This document shows, piece after piece, positions 15,967-24,548 of a stretch of 64,000 nucleotides of DNA; position 1 is the stretch's first letter; each line of letters opens with the position of its first letter. This DNA is from Candidatus Thermoflexus tengchongensis. GTDB taxonomy: Bacteria > Chloroflexota > Anaerolineae > Thermoflexales > Thermoflexaceae. The notes under the pieces were generated by a model. The model was not told the DNA's origin and searched no databases. It saw nothing but the letters and a program-made list of their open reading frames with translations. Both the position numbers and the translations under genes were made by a program. The stretch is from positions 1 to 64,000 of the forward strand of contig JAEVEX010000015.1 of assembly GCA_016842085.1 (NCBI GenBank), written 5' to 3'.

Positions 15967-18900
15967 ATGTTTGAACCGGTTCCTGCACGGGTCAATTTCC
16001 CACAGCTGGAAGAAGAAATTTTGAAGTTCTGGAAAGAACGACGGATCTTTGAGCGCTCCATGGAGCAGACGAAGGGAGGGCCCCGCTATGTGTTCTATGA
16101 GGGGCCGCCGACGGCCAACGGCCTGCCGGGCATCCATCACGTCCTGGCCCGCGCGTTCAAGGATCTGTTCCCCCGTTACAAGACCATGCGGGGATATTAC
16201 TGCCTCCGGCGAGGCGGATGGGACACCCACGGGCTCCCGGTGGAGCTGGAGGTGGAAAAGGAGCTGGGCTTCACCTCCAAAGCCGATATCGAGCGCTACG
16301 GGGTCGCGGAGTTCAACCGTCGCTGTCGGGAAAGCGTGTTCCGTTATGTGAAGGAATGGGAAACCCTGACCGAGCGGATCGCGTTCTGGATCGACCTGCA
16401 GAACGCTTACATCACGTTGAGCAATGAATACATCGAGTCGGTGTGGTGGATCCTGCGTCAGTTCTGGGACCGGGGCTTGCTCTATCAAAGCTACAAGGTG
16501 GTGCCCTACTGCCCTCGCTGCGGCACGCCCCTCTCCGATCATGAGGTCGCCCTGGGCTACCGGGAGGACACCGAGGACCCATCGGTGTATGTGAAGTTCC
16601 CCCTTCGGGATGAGGAAGGGACCTACTTCCTGGTCTGGACCACCACGCCCTGGACATTGCCCGGGAACGCTGCCCTGGCCGTCCATCCGGAGGCGACCTA
16701 TGTGATGGTGGAACAGGAGCTTGATGGAACGACCGAACGCCTGATCCTGGCGGAGGCCCTCCTGGAGAAGGCGCTGAAAGGAGAATACCGGGTGGTGGCC
16801 CGGATGCCCGGACGGGAGCTGGCCGGATTGCGTTACCGGCCGCTCTATACGTTCCTGCCCCTGGAGAAGGAAGCGCACTACGTGGTCACCGCGCCCTTCG
16901 TCAGCCTGGACGAGGGGACGGGCATTGTGCACATCGCCCCCGCCTTCGGCGCGGAAGATATGCAGCTCGGCCGGGAACACGATCTCCCGATCCTGGTGAC
17001 CGTGGATCCGCGGGGGCGTTTTGTGGATGAAGTGACGCCGTGGCGCGGGATGTTCGTAAAGGACGCGGATCCCCTGATCATTGAGGATCTCCGACGACGC
17101 GGGCTGCTGTATTTCGCCGGCACGTATTTGCATACCTATCCGTTCTGCTGGCGCTGCGGAACACCTCTCCTCTACTACGCCCGCGCCTCCTGGTTCATCG
17201 AGACCACCCGCTTCAAGGACCGGCTGGTGGCGCTCAACAAAACCATCCACTGGTATCCGCCGCAGATCGGCGAGGGACGCTTCGGTAACTGGCTGGAGAA
17301 CAACGTGGACTGGGCCCTCAGCCGGGAGCGCTACTGGGGGATCCCGTTGCCCATCTGGGAGTGTGGGCGCTGTGGCCACCGGGAGTGCATCGGATCCTAC
17401 GCCGAGCTACGACAGAAAGTGGAGGCTGCAGGCCTCCGATGGCCGGACCCCTGGGATCCGCACAAGCCGTATGTGGATGAGGTGCGTTATCGCTGCGAGC
17501 GATGCGGCGACTGGATGCAGCGGGTGCCGGAGGTCGTCGACGTCTGGTTCGATTCCGGGGCGATGCCGGTGGCCCAGTGGCATTATCCCTTTGAGAACCA
17601 GGAGCTCTTCCGGGAACAGTTCCCGGCGGACTTCATCTGCGAAGGGGTGGACCAGACCCGGGGCTGGTTCTATTCCCTGCATGCCATCGCCACGCTGCTC
17701 TTCGATTCGGTGGCCTTCAAGAACGTGATCTCCCTGGGGCTGGTCCTGGATGAGAAGGGCCAGAAGATGTCCAAATCCCGGGGCAATGTGGTGGATCCCT
17801 GGGAAGTCATCAACGTCCACGGGGCGGATGCCCTTCGCTGGTATTTCTATACCGTCTCTCCCCCAGGCCAGGAGCGGCGCATTTCGGTGAACCTGGTCGG
17901 GGATGTGGTGCGCACCTTCCTCCTGACCCTGTGGAACACCTATCGGTTTTTCGTCACCTACGCCCGCCTGGACGGCTTCGATCCTCGGACAATCCCGGCA
18001 CCTCCGGTAGCAGAGCGCCCGCCGCTGGACCGCTGGATCCTGGCGGAGCTTCACGCGCTGATCCATGAGGTCACAGAGGCGCTGGAAGATTACGATCCGA
18101 CGACCGCAGGGCGGCGGATCGCTGCCTTTGTGGACGATCTGTCGAACTGGTATGTGCGTCGCAGCCGGCGCCGGTTCTGGAAGAACGAGAACGACGCGGA
18201 CAAGGCGGCTGTGTATCATACGCTGTATGAATGTCTGGTCACGCTGAGCCGCCTGCTGGCACCCTTCATCCCCTTCACCGCTGAGGCCCTTTACCGTAAC
18301 CTGGTGGCCCGGGTCGATCCGGAGGCTCCGGAGAGCGTCCATCTCTCCCGCTGGCCGGAGCCGGACCCCGCACGGATCGATGAGCGGCTGCGGGAGGAGA
18401 TGCGCCTGGCCATGCGGCTGGCCAGCCTGGGCCTGGCCGCCCGGAACGCGGCCCGGATCCGGGTCCGCCAGCCCCTGGCTCAGATTGCCTTCCGGGTGCG
18501 CGGCCCGGAGGAGGAAGAAGCGGTCCGACGCCTCGCGGATATCCTCCTGGATGAGCTGAACATCAAGCGTTTGACGTTCATCCGGGAGCTCACCGAGGTC
18601 GCGGATCCGGAGCTCCATCTCCGGCCGGAACGGCTGGGACCGCGTCTGGGGGCCCGGCTTCCTCTGGTCCGGGAGGCCCTCCACGGGCTTCCCGTCGCGG
18701 CGATCATCCGGGCGTTGCACCGGGGGGAGACCGTCGCCGTGCAGGTGGACGGGGAGATCGTGGAGATTGGCCCGGAGGATGTGGAGATCCGCTACCGGCC
18801 GAAACCCGGATGGGTCTTCGTGGAGGAAAACGACTACGTAGCGGCGGTGTGGACGGAGCTCACCGACGAGCTGCGCAAGGAGGGTCTGGCCCGGGAGGTT

Positions 18901-19146
18901 GTGCGGCGGATCCAGGAGCTGCGCAAGCGGGCGGATTTCGATGTGGCCGATCGCATCGTCACCTACTACCAGGCGGATCCGGGGCTGGCGGAGGCGATCG
19001 CCGCCCACGCCGCTTATATCCAGGCGGAAACACTCTCTGAGCAGCTCCTGGCCATGACCCCACCTCCCACCGTGGAGGCCATCGAACGGGCAACCATCGA
19101 TGGCATGACGCTCCTTCTGGGGGTGCTTCGGGTAGCCAAGGGGTAA
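15967..19146 (+). CDS. ileS: Isoleucyl-tRNA synthetase
   Basis: A 1059-residue class I synthetase that charges tRNA-Ile. The HIGH-type motif appears as PGIHH (about residues 55-59), typical of the eukaryal-like IleS group; KMSKS is at 600-604 in GQKMSKSRGN. The CP1 editing domain is present (VWTTTPWTLPGN, and DEGTGIVHIAPAFG). Zinc-binding pairs appear as CWRCGTPL and CGRCGHREC. ATG 15967 follows AAGGAG. It is 123 bases after alaX and within reach of the T-box control. The eukaryal-like type often confers pseudomonic acid resistance; that is family knowledge only. Confidence 0.97.
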   Translation: MFEPVPARVNFPQLEEEILKFWKERRIFERSMEQTKGGPRYVFYEGPPTANGLPGIHHVLARAFKDLFPRYKTMRGYYCLRRGGWDTHGLPVELEVEKELGFTSKADIERYGVAEFNRRCRESVFRYVKEWETLTERIAFWIDLQNAYITLSNEYIESVWWILRQFWDRGLLYQSYKVVPYCPRCGTPLSDHEVALGYREDTEDPSVYVKFPLRDEEGTYFLVWTTTPWTLPGNAALAVHPEATYVMVEQELDGTTERLILAEALLEKALKGEYRVVARMPGRELAGLRYRPLYTFLPLEKEAHYVVTAPFVSLDEGTGIVHIAPAFGAEDMQLGREHDLPILVTVDPRGRFVDEVTPWRGMFVKDADPLIIEDLRRRGLLYFAGTYLHTYPFCWRCGTPLLYYARASWFIETTRFKDRLVALNKTIHWYPPQIGEGRFGNWLENNVDWALSRERYWGIPLPIWECGRCGHRECIGSYAELRQKVEAAGLRWPDPWDPHKPYVDEVRYRCERCGDWMQRVPEVVDVWFDSGAMPVAQWHYPFENQELFREQFPADFICEGVDQTRGWFYSLHAIATLLFDSVAFKNVISLGLVLDEKGQKMSKSRGNVVDPWEVINVHGADALRWYFYTVSPPGQERRISVNLVGDVVRTFLLTLWNTYRFFVTYARLDGFDPRTIPAPPVAERPPLDRWILAELHALIHEVTEALEDYDPTTAGRRIAAFVDDLSNWYVRRSRRRFWKNENDADKAAVYHTLYECLVTLSRLLAPFIPFTAEALYRNLVARVDPEAPESVHLSRWPEPDPARIDERLREEMRLAMRLASLGLAARNAARIRVRQPLAQIAFRVRGPEEEEAVRRLADILLDELNIKRLTFIRELTEVADPELHLRPERLGPRLGARLPLVREALHGLPVAAIIRALHRGETVAVQVDGEIVEIGPEDVEIRYRPKPGWVFVEENDYVAAVWTELTDELRKEGLAREVVRRIQELRKRADFDVADRIVTYYQADPGLAEAIAAHAAYIQAETLSEQLLAMTPPPTVEAIERATIDGMTLLLGVLRVAKG

Positions 19147-19152
19147 AGGGTG

Positions 19153-19185
19153 GGGAGGGCGGGCTTCCAGAACGCCCGCCCTCCC
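19153..19185 (+). terminator. Hairpin after ileS
   Basis: A perfect 12-base GC-rich stem with a 9-base loop directly after the ileS stop. There is no T tract, so termination may be partial; it may simply stabilise the 3' end. Confidence 0.55.
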
Positions 19186-19265
19186 ATATCCGGAAGCAGT
19201 TCGCTGCGTAATGACTCCCCGGAAAGCGTTCAGCAAAGCCTTCAAGGAAAAGGGGACGTCCAGCG

Positions 19266-20438
19266 ATGCCGTTGCGATTTCTGACCGCTGGAGAATCCCA
19301 TGGCCCGGCTCTCGTAGCCATCCTGGAGGGCCTTCCAGCCGGGCTTCCGGTGGACCTGGAAGCTGTGAATCGGGACCTGGCCCGACGCCAGCGGGGTCTG
19401 GGAGCAGGACCCCGGATGAGGATCGAAGCGGATCGGGTGGTGATTTTAAGCGGGGTCCTGGAGGGGGTCACCACGGGAGCCCCCATTGCTCTCCAGATCG
19501 AGAACCGGGACCACGCCAAATGGCGGGGTCGGGCGGTAGAGCCCATGACCGTGCCCCGACCCGGCCATGTCGACCTGGCGGCCGCGCTGAAATACGGCTA
19601 CCGGGATCTCCGGCCCGGCCTGGAGCGGGCCTCCGCCCGGGAAACGGCCGCCCGGGTGGCGGTGGGAGCTCTGTGCAAGCAGTTCCTGCAGGCCTTCGGG
19701 ATCACCGTCGGCAGCTACGTTATACAGATCGGGCCGGTCCGCGCCGAGCTTCCCGAAGATCTTCCCTATCTGCTCCGCTTCGAGCGAGCCGAGGGAGATC
19801 CCGTTCGGTGCCCGGATCCGGAAGCCTCAGCCCGCATGCAGGCCGCGATTGAGCAGGTCGTCCGGGAAAAGGATACCCTGGGCGGGGTGATCGAAGGGGT
19901 GGCCCTGGGGGTGCCACCCGGCCTGGGCTCCCATGTGCACTGGGATCGGCGGCTCAACGCCCGGCTGATGATGGCCCTGGGGAGCATCCCGGCTGTCAAA
20001 GGCGTGGAGATCGGGGAAGGGTTCGATCTCGCCCGCCGCCGGGGCACCGAGGCGCAGGATGGGATCTTCCGGGAAGGCGGGGCCCTGATCCGGCGCACCA
20101 ACCGGGCGGGCGGGATCGAGGGCGGGATCTCTAATGGGGCCCCCATCGTGGTCCGGGTGGCCTTGAAACCTATTGCGACAACCCTCACCCCCCAGCCTTC
20201 CGTGGATCTTCGAACCGGCGAGCCCGCAGAGACCCGCTACGAACGCTCCGATTTCTGTCCGGTTCCCCGCGCCTGCCCCATCGTTGAGGCCATGATGGCC
20301 TTTGTCCTGGCGGATGCCCTGCTGGAGAAGCTGGGGGGCGATACGATGGAAGAGTGCCAGCGCCGCTTCGAAACCCTCCGGAGGGCCCGGCTGGAGGATC
20401 TCCCCATGGATGACCGGCCCCACGATTTCTGGCCCTGA
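19266..20438 (+). CDS. aroC: Chorismate synthase
   Basis: A 390-residue protein. The N-terminus MPLRFLTAGESHGPALVAIL and the downstream GRGAIEPMTVPR-like stretch (GRAVEPMTVPRPGHVD) are typical. The conserved RSSARETA-like motif appears as ERASARETAARVAVG, and RTNRAGGIEGGISNG matches the FMN and substrate region. It makes chorismate from EPSP with reduced FMN. ATG 19266 follows AAGGAAAAGGGG at some distance. Other shikimate genes in the window (aroK, aroQ) are separate. Confidence 0.97.
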   Translation: MPLRFLTAGESHGPALVAILEGLPAGLPVDLEAVNRDLARRQRGLGAGPRMRIEADRVVILSGVLEGVTTGAPIALQIENRDHAKWRGRAVEPMTVPRPGHVDLAAALKYGYRDLRPGLERASARETAARVAVGALCKQFLQAFGITVGSYVIQIGPVRAELPEDLPYLLRFERAEGDPVRCPDPEASARMQAAIEQVVREKDTLGGVIEGVALGVPPGLGSHVHWDRRLNARLMMALGSIPAVKGVEIGEGFDLARRRGTEAQDGIFREGGALIRRTNRAGGIEGGISNGAPIVVRVALKPIATTLTPQPSVDLRTGEPAETRYERSDFCPVPRACPIVEAMMAFVLADALLEKLGGDTMEECQRRFETLRRARLEDLPMDDRPHDFWP

Positions 20439-20440
20439 CC

Positions 20441-20464
20441 GGGATGTTTCACGTGAAACATCCC
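20441..20464. promoter_or_regulatory. parS-type ParB binding site
   Basis: The core TGTTTCACGTGAAACA at 20445-20460 matches the chromosomal parS consensus (TGTTNCACGTGAAACA) and is embedded in a perfect 24-base palindrome. It sits three bases after the aroC stop, in the gap between convergent aroC and the ABC permease. ParB would nucleate here to help separate the replicated origins. parA and parB are not in the window. Confidence 0.9.
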
Positions 20465-20520
20465 CAGCGCGACTTCAGGCGTGTCTGGGGCCTCCCTCTT
20501 CCCGCGTCGCGATAGCCCGG

Positions 20521-21315
20521 CTATCGCCACCGGGTCAGAATCGTCTCCCGCTCAAAGAGCGTGACGGCCAGGGCGATCAGGAGCACATCCATCCCCAGCA
20601 GGAAGAGCGCGATGAGGAGGAGGAGCGTGCCGCTTAGCCAGAGGAGCCCAAAGCTCTGAGCCAGGATGAGCCCGAGCAGCGGGAGGATCACCACCATGCC
20701 GATCTGCTCCGCCAGGCGGGGATCGTTCACCCGGGAGGAGACGATCAGACCGGTGAGGGTCGCCAGCAGGGTGATCAGAGGACCCAGAGCGAAGATCTGG
20801 ACCCAGGCGGTGGGGCCCCATAGGGTTTCCAGGGCGGGCGGGGAGAGACGGATCCCGTGGGCAGCGGCGACCACCAGGAGGTAAGCCGCCCAGCTGAGAG
20901 TGATCCCCGGGCATGCGGCGGCGAGCGCCTTCCCTGTGAGCAGCTCCCCCGTGGTCACCGGCGTGGCCAGCAGGGGCTCCAGGGCCTTCTCCCGCTTCTC
21001 CCCCACGACGCTGTAGGTGGCGATCGTCATGGGGATCGCCAGCGGGGCGATCCAGAAGAGCAGCATAAACTGAGAGACCAGGAATACCTCCAGCTGGACC
21101 TGAGGCGGCAGTCCGGCCAGCCGGCGGGCCAGAGCCGGAGGCAGCTCTCCCGATGACTCGCGAGAAGGCGGGATCTGACGGATGCTGGACAGGCTGATGA
21201 GCGGGATGGCTGCGAAGACGATGGGCAGCATGATCATCAGCATCACGATATAGCGGTTCCGCAGGGCGTCATGGATCTCTTTATCGATCACCGCAGCGAT
21301 TCGATGCGGGCTCAT
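20521..21315 (-). CDS. ABC-2 permease, NatB-like
   Basis: A 264-residue integral membrane protein with about six helices. The N-terminal MSPHRIAAVIDKEIHDALRN and YSVVGEKREKALEPLLATPV are typical of the NatB/ABC-2 group, whose EKE..LE.LL.TP motif marks the coupling region. With the ATPase upstream it should form an exporter. NatAB exports sodium in Bacillus; other members export drugs or peptides, so the substrate is not known. It follows the ATPase by 126 bases and converges on aroC across parS. Confidence 0.88.
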   Translation of the reverse strand: MSPHRIAAVIDKEIHDALRNRYIVMLMIMLPIVFAAIPLISLSSIRQIPPSRESSGELPPALARRLAGLPPQVQLEVFLVSQFMLLFWIAPLAIPMTIATYSVVGEKREKALEPLLATPVTTGELLTGKALAAACPGITLSWAAYLLVVAAAHGIRLSPPALETLWGPTAWVQIFALGPLITLLATLTGLIVSSRVNDPRLAEQIGMVVILPLLGLILAQSFGLLWLSGTLLLLIALFLLGMDVLLIALAVTLFERETILTRWR

Positions 21316-21441
21316 CCGTATCTCTCCTTTAGCAACATGACCTGTGCGGCAGGGTTGGGCTCAAGCAAAGAAGCGCTTTTCTCTCCCGGGCATTCCGCTG
21401 TGGGGTGTTCCCCCAAAGGAAAAACCAGCGCGCAACTTCTA

Positions 21442-22371
21442 CTACCCGGATTCTGCAGGCCCGTGGCCCTCCCGGATGATCTGCAAATAGAGCTCCTCCA
21501 GGGAGGCTTTCACCGGCGTCACGCTCAGGATCGGCGCGCCCGCCTCCACGAGGCGGCGGACCAGCTCCGGGGTTACCCTTCGCAGGTCCGCCACCTGGAT
21601 CTCCAGGCGACCGTTCCGGGGAGCCGCCTGGATCACCCCAGGCTGTTCCTGGACCCCAGCCAGATAAGGCTCGGGATCTCCATCGATCTCAATGGCGACC
21701 ATCACCCCAAACCGCTGGGCCCGCAGCTGATCCGGGGTGTCCAGGGCCAGCAAACGGGTGCGCAGGATCGCCACCCGATCCCCCAGGCGCTCGGCCTCCT
21801 CCAGATCGTGGGTGCACAGCAGAATGGTTCGCCCCTGGCCCTTCAGGGAGCGCAAGCGTTCCCGGACCTCCAGCGCCGCTTCCGGATCCAGACCAGCGGT
21901 GGGCTCATCCAGCAGGAGGATCGGCGGGTCGTGAATCAGGGCCCGCGCCAGGGCCAGGCGCTGACGCATTCCTTTCGAAAAGGTGGCCACCGGATCCCGG
22001 GCTCGATCCGCCAGGCCGAACTGCTCCAGAAGATCCCAAACCCGGGAGCGAGGAGCCGGGACTCCATACAGGCGCGCATAGATCTCCAGGTTCTTCCACG
22101 CCGGGAGGCGCTCCCAGAACCCCGGGGTTTCCGGTAGATACCCGATCCGCCGGCGCAACCCGTGAGATTCAGGGGTCATGGGCTCCCCCGCGATCCAGAC
22201 CCTCCCGGATGTTGGAGAAATCAAACCCATGAGGAGACGGAGGGTGGTCGTTTTGCCGGCACCGTTGGGACCCAGGAGAGCGAGCAATTCCCCCTCGTGG
22301 ACCTCGAAGGTGAGCCCGTCCAGGGCCAGCGTGCCGTCGTAGCGTTTGGTCAGGTTCTCGGCGCGGATCAT
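21442..22371 (-). CDS. ABC transporter ATP-binding protein (NatA-like)
   Basis: A 309-residue ATPase. Walker [10 protein letters not shown] at 34-42, signature TFSKGMRQRLALARAL, Walker B ILLLDEPTAGLDP and switch H in LLCTHDLEEAE. ATG 22371 opens MIRAENLTKRYDG, the normal start of the family. The frame stays open for about 200 more bases upstream, but the promoter -10 at 22421-22426 lies inside that extension. The site before the ATG is weak (AGGGA). The partner permease follows on the same strand. Confidence 0.92.
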   Translation of the reverse strand: MIRAENLTKRYDGTLALDGLTFEVHEGELLALLGPNGAGKTTTLRLLMGLISPTSGRVWIAGEPMTPESHGLRRRIGYLPETPGFWERLPAWKNLEIYARLYGVPAPRSRVWDLLEQFGLADRARDPVATFSKGMRQRLALARALIHDPPILLLDEPTAGLDPEAALEVRERLRSLKGQGRTILLCTHDLEEAERLGDRVAILRTRLLALDTPDQLRAQRFGVMVAIEIDGDPEPYLAGVQEQPGVIQAAPRNGRLEIQVADLRRVTPELVRRLVEAGAPILSVTPVKASLEELYLQIIREGHGPAESG

Positions 22372-22420
22372 TCCGATGTCCCTGTAAGCTTGTGTGATAA
22401 AATTCCTTTCCTCTAAGGAG

Positions 22421-22449
22421 ATTATACCCATGATGCCCACCTCTTTCCA
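22421..22449 (-). promoter_or_regulatory. Promoter of the NatAB-like exporter
   Basis: On the minus strand: -35 TGGAAA (22449-22444), 17-base spacer, perfect -10 TATAAT (22426-22421). The predicted start is about 45 bases before ATG 22371. Confidence 0.65.
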
Positions 22450-22499
22450 GCCATTCACACGCTTCCCATGAAATCTGTCCGTTAGGGAAGAGCCGAATT

Positions 22500-22711
22500 C
22501 AATGTCCATCGTTCTGCGTTCAACCGTCATCCGACAGGGGAATCTGGTCAGGAGTTGTGACAATTGGGAGGTGGGCACTGCTGCGTCCTCTCACCCAAAT
22601 CCCAGCTCCCGCAGGCGTCTCGCCCAGCGTTTGGTGTACTTCACGGGATAGAGGACCGTTAAGGCCTCTCAGACAGCGCCGCACCACACTCTTATCGAGG
22701 AGGTAACGCAT
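22500..22711 (-). pseudogene. Possible remnant of a PIN-domain toxin gene
   Basis: From ATG 22711 the minus strand reads MRYLLDKSVVRRCLRGL, close to the usual start of VapC-like PIN toxins (MRYLLDTSVV). The homology is then lost; a second frame contains a basic stretch KYTKRWARRLRELG. No complete nuclease domain follows. It is best seen as a decayed fragment, with low certainty. Confidence 0.3.
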
Positions 22712-23059
22712 CAGGGCCGGCCTCAGCAACGATGTGGCCTACCTGCCGGTCCGCTTCTGCTCGCACGCTTGTTCCATCCGCGCGAAGAGATGCTCCAATC
22801 GGGCGTTTACGGCGTCGGCAGCGGACGAGACAGCGACGTGGGTGGGGATGGAACGACGGGCCCTGGAATCCCTGCGCAAACGCCATCCGCTGGAGATCTG
22901 GGGGGCTTCGCCCGGGGGCTGTGGCGGATGGTGCAGGAGGCCGGGCCGCCAGGGGAGGGGAACGGGCCTTATGGGCCTATCCCGGGCGGAGGTTGCCGCT
23001 GGCGTTGAGCGAGCAAGCGCCGCAGGCCGCCGGAGGGGCGAACCACCGCACCGAACAGC
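22712..23059. other. Stretch without a supported gene
   Basis: Several short frames exist on both strands but none has family motifs, a ribosome-binding site or a consistent start. It may hold further decayed sequence next to the PIN-like fragment. Confidence 0.4.
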
Positions 23060-23602
23060 TCATTTGTTCCCTGCTTCCCTTTCAAGCAACCTGTAGCGCC
23101 GGAGGATTTCTTCGATCACCTCATCGAGGGATCGTCCGGTGGTATCGATCCAGTGAGGGATCTCCCGATAAGCGGCTTCCCGGGCCTGCCAGAGGCTCTT
23201 CAAGCGTTCCAGGAGGGTTTCCCCAGGATGAAGGCGGAGGAGCGGCCGATCCACCGCTCCCGTCAACCGCCGGGCGATTTCCTCCAGATCCGCATAGAGG
23301 AAGAACAGATAGCCTCCGGCCTGCAAGGCCGCCCGATTGGCCGGGCTCACACAGGTGCCTCCGCCGGTGGCCAGCACCCATCCCCGGGGGTGGGACCATT
23401 CCTGACAGAGGGCAGCTTCCATCGCCCGGAACACCTCCTCGCCCTCGTGCTCAAAGATCTCCGGGATCGATCGCCCGGCCCGCCGGACGATCTCCTCGTC
23501 GAAGTCCAGGAACGGCCATCCCAGTCGGGCCGCGAGCTGTCGCCCAATCGTCGTTTTCCCGGTTCCCACAAAACCGGTAATCACCAGGTTCCGTCGCGGC
23601 AT
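23060..23602 (-). CDS. aroK: Shikimate kinase
   Basis: A 180-residue kinase that makes shikimate 3-phosphate. P-loop GFVGTGKTT lies near residue 10, the shikimate-binding D and R lie in FLDFDEEIVRRAGRSIPEIF, followed by FRAMEA and the substrate-binding GGGT in LATGGGTCVSP. RPLLR of the lid matches. ATG 23602 gives MPRRNLVITGF; an earlier start at 23635 adds residues the family lacks. Little ribosome-binding sequence precedes it. A GC-rich repeat lies just upstream. Confidence 0.95.
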   Translation of the reverse strand: MPRRNLVITGFVGTGKTTIGRQLAARLGWPFLDFDEEIVRRAGRSIPEIFEHEGEEVFRAMEAALCQEWSHPRGWVLATGGGTCVSPANRAALQAGGYLFFLYADLEEIARRLTGAVDRPLLRLHPGETLLERLKSLWQAREAAYREIPHWIDTTGRSLDEVIEEILRRYRLLEREAGNK

Positions 23603-23640
23603 GAGAGATTTTGATCTAATAAGGAATAGGAGCACCCGAT

Positions 23641-23765
23641 CGAAGGGGCTTCAGCCCCGACCGTTGTCGCCGCTCAAGCGGCTCTACAGGCGGCTCCTAC
23701 CGGTTACGGCCTGCACCCCCGCAGGGCAACCCGGTTGGAGGAGCTTCAGCTCTGACTTTCAGGAA
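23641..23765 (+). repeat. REP-like repeat cluster (CAGCCCCGACCGTTGTCGCC type)
   Basis: A 32-base segment at 23647-23678 recurs with full identity, inverted, at 43994-44025. It is followed by related palindromic units ending in GGCGGCTCCTACC and GGAGCTTCAGCTCTGAC. The arrangement of short self-complementary units is typical of dispersed intergenic repeats. It lies between the divergent-facing ends of aroK and the cupin gene. Confidence 0.75.
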
Positions 23766-23769
23766 GAGG

Positions 23770-24231
23770 CTATCGGATTGGCGGCGGCGCCAGCCAGTCG
23801 TAGCCGATCGTCGGATCATTGTGAGGGATGCGCCCCTCATCGGCGGGATCATAGGTCCTGGAGGTAATATAAAACAGGTGCACCGGCGTGGGGCTAACCA
23901 CTTTGCATCCATGGGCCACGCCGGGCGGGATCTTCAATACCCGTGGTGGCGCATGATCGCCCAGGTAGAGCTCCATCGTCTGCCGATACGTCGGCGAATC
24001 CGGCCGGAGATCGTGCAGGGCCACCTTCAGCGTCCCGATCGCCACATACCACCAGTCGGTCTGCTTCCAGTGAATATGCCAGGCCTTGATCACGCCGGGA
24101 TACATCAGCGAGTGGCTCCATTGCGCGAACCCTTCGGTGAAGATCGGATCGGTGACCCGCAGGATCTCCCGAAAGAACCCCCGATCATCCACGTGAGTGA
24201 TGAGCTCCTTGAGCTCCACGCCGGCGATCAT
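23770..24231 (-). CDS. RmlC-like cupin (dTDP-4-dehydrorhamnose 3,5-epimerase family)
   Basis: A 153-residue single-domain protein of the RmlC/RfbC superfamily, which epimerises dTDP-4-keto-6-deoxyglucose in dTDP-rhamnose synthesis. Matching stretches: HVDDRGFFREILR, SLMYPGVIKAWHIH (active-site histidine region), LYLGDHAPPRVLKIPPGVAHGCKV. ATG 24231 follows AGGAGGTTGTC. It is shorter than a full RmlC (about 180 residues), and rmlA and rmlB are not here, so a related sugar epimerase or cupin is possible. An rfbD-like gene lies 10 kb away. Confidence 0.8.
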   Translation of the reverse strand: MIAGVELKELITHVDDRGFFREILRVTDPIFTEGFAQWSHSLMYPGVIKAWHIHWKQTDWWYVAIGTLKVALHDLRPDSPTYRQTMELYLGDHAPPRVLKIPPGVAHGCKVVSPTPVHLFYITSRTYDPADEGRIPHNDPTIGYDWLAPPPIR

Positions 24232-24548
24232 GACAACCTCCTGGTGACAAAGATAAGAATTACCCGGCTGGCCTCCTCCTGGAGGCTTTTGACGTTGCGG
24301 GGATGCCTTCAGCATCCCCACAACCCCACATCGAGCGAAGGAACCTTCGTCGCCTTCCGGAATGGAAACCTGACGGCGTAACTCATAAGGGACCGCTGGG
24401 GTCGATTCATCTCCAGAACCCCTGGAGGCCATGCGGCATCCGCATCGGAATCCCTTGCCCTCCGGCATTCCTTGTGTTAGTCTTTGATTACCTGTTCGGA
24501 TGTAAAGAAAACAGCTGCCCTTGTGACAGATCCTTGCAGGAGGTGCTC
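24232..24548. other. Intergenic stretch with small hairpins
   Basis: Perfect small hairpins occur at 24271-24286 (GCCTCC/GGAGGC followed by TTTT on the plus strand) and 24299-24319 (GGGGATGC/GCATCCCC). No gene is supported. The LysM gene promoter should lie in the AT-richer part after 24470, but no clear hexamer pair was found. Confidence 0.4.

Noticed and set aside
22734-23096. Plus-strand frame of 120 codons
   Set aside because: No ribosome-binding site or known motif, and it overlaps aroK; composition looks like chance.
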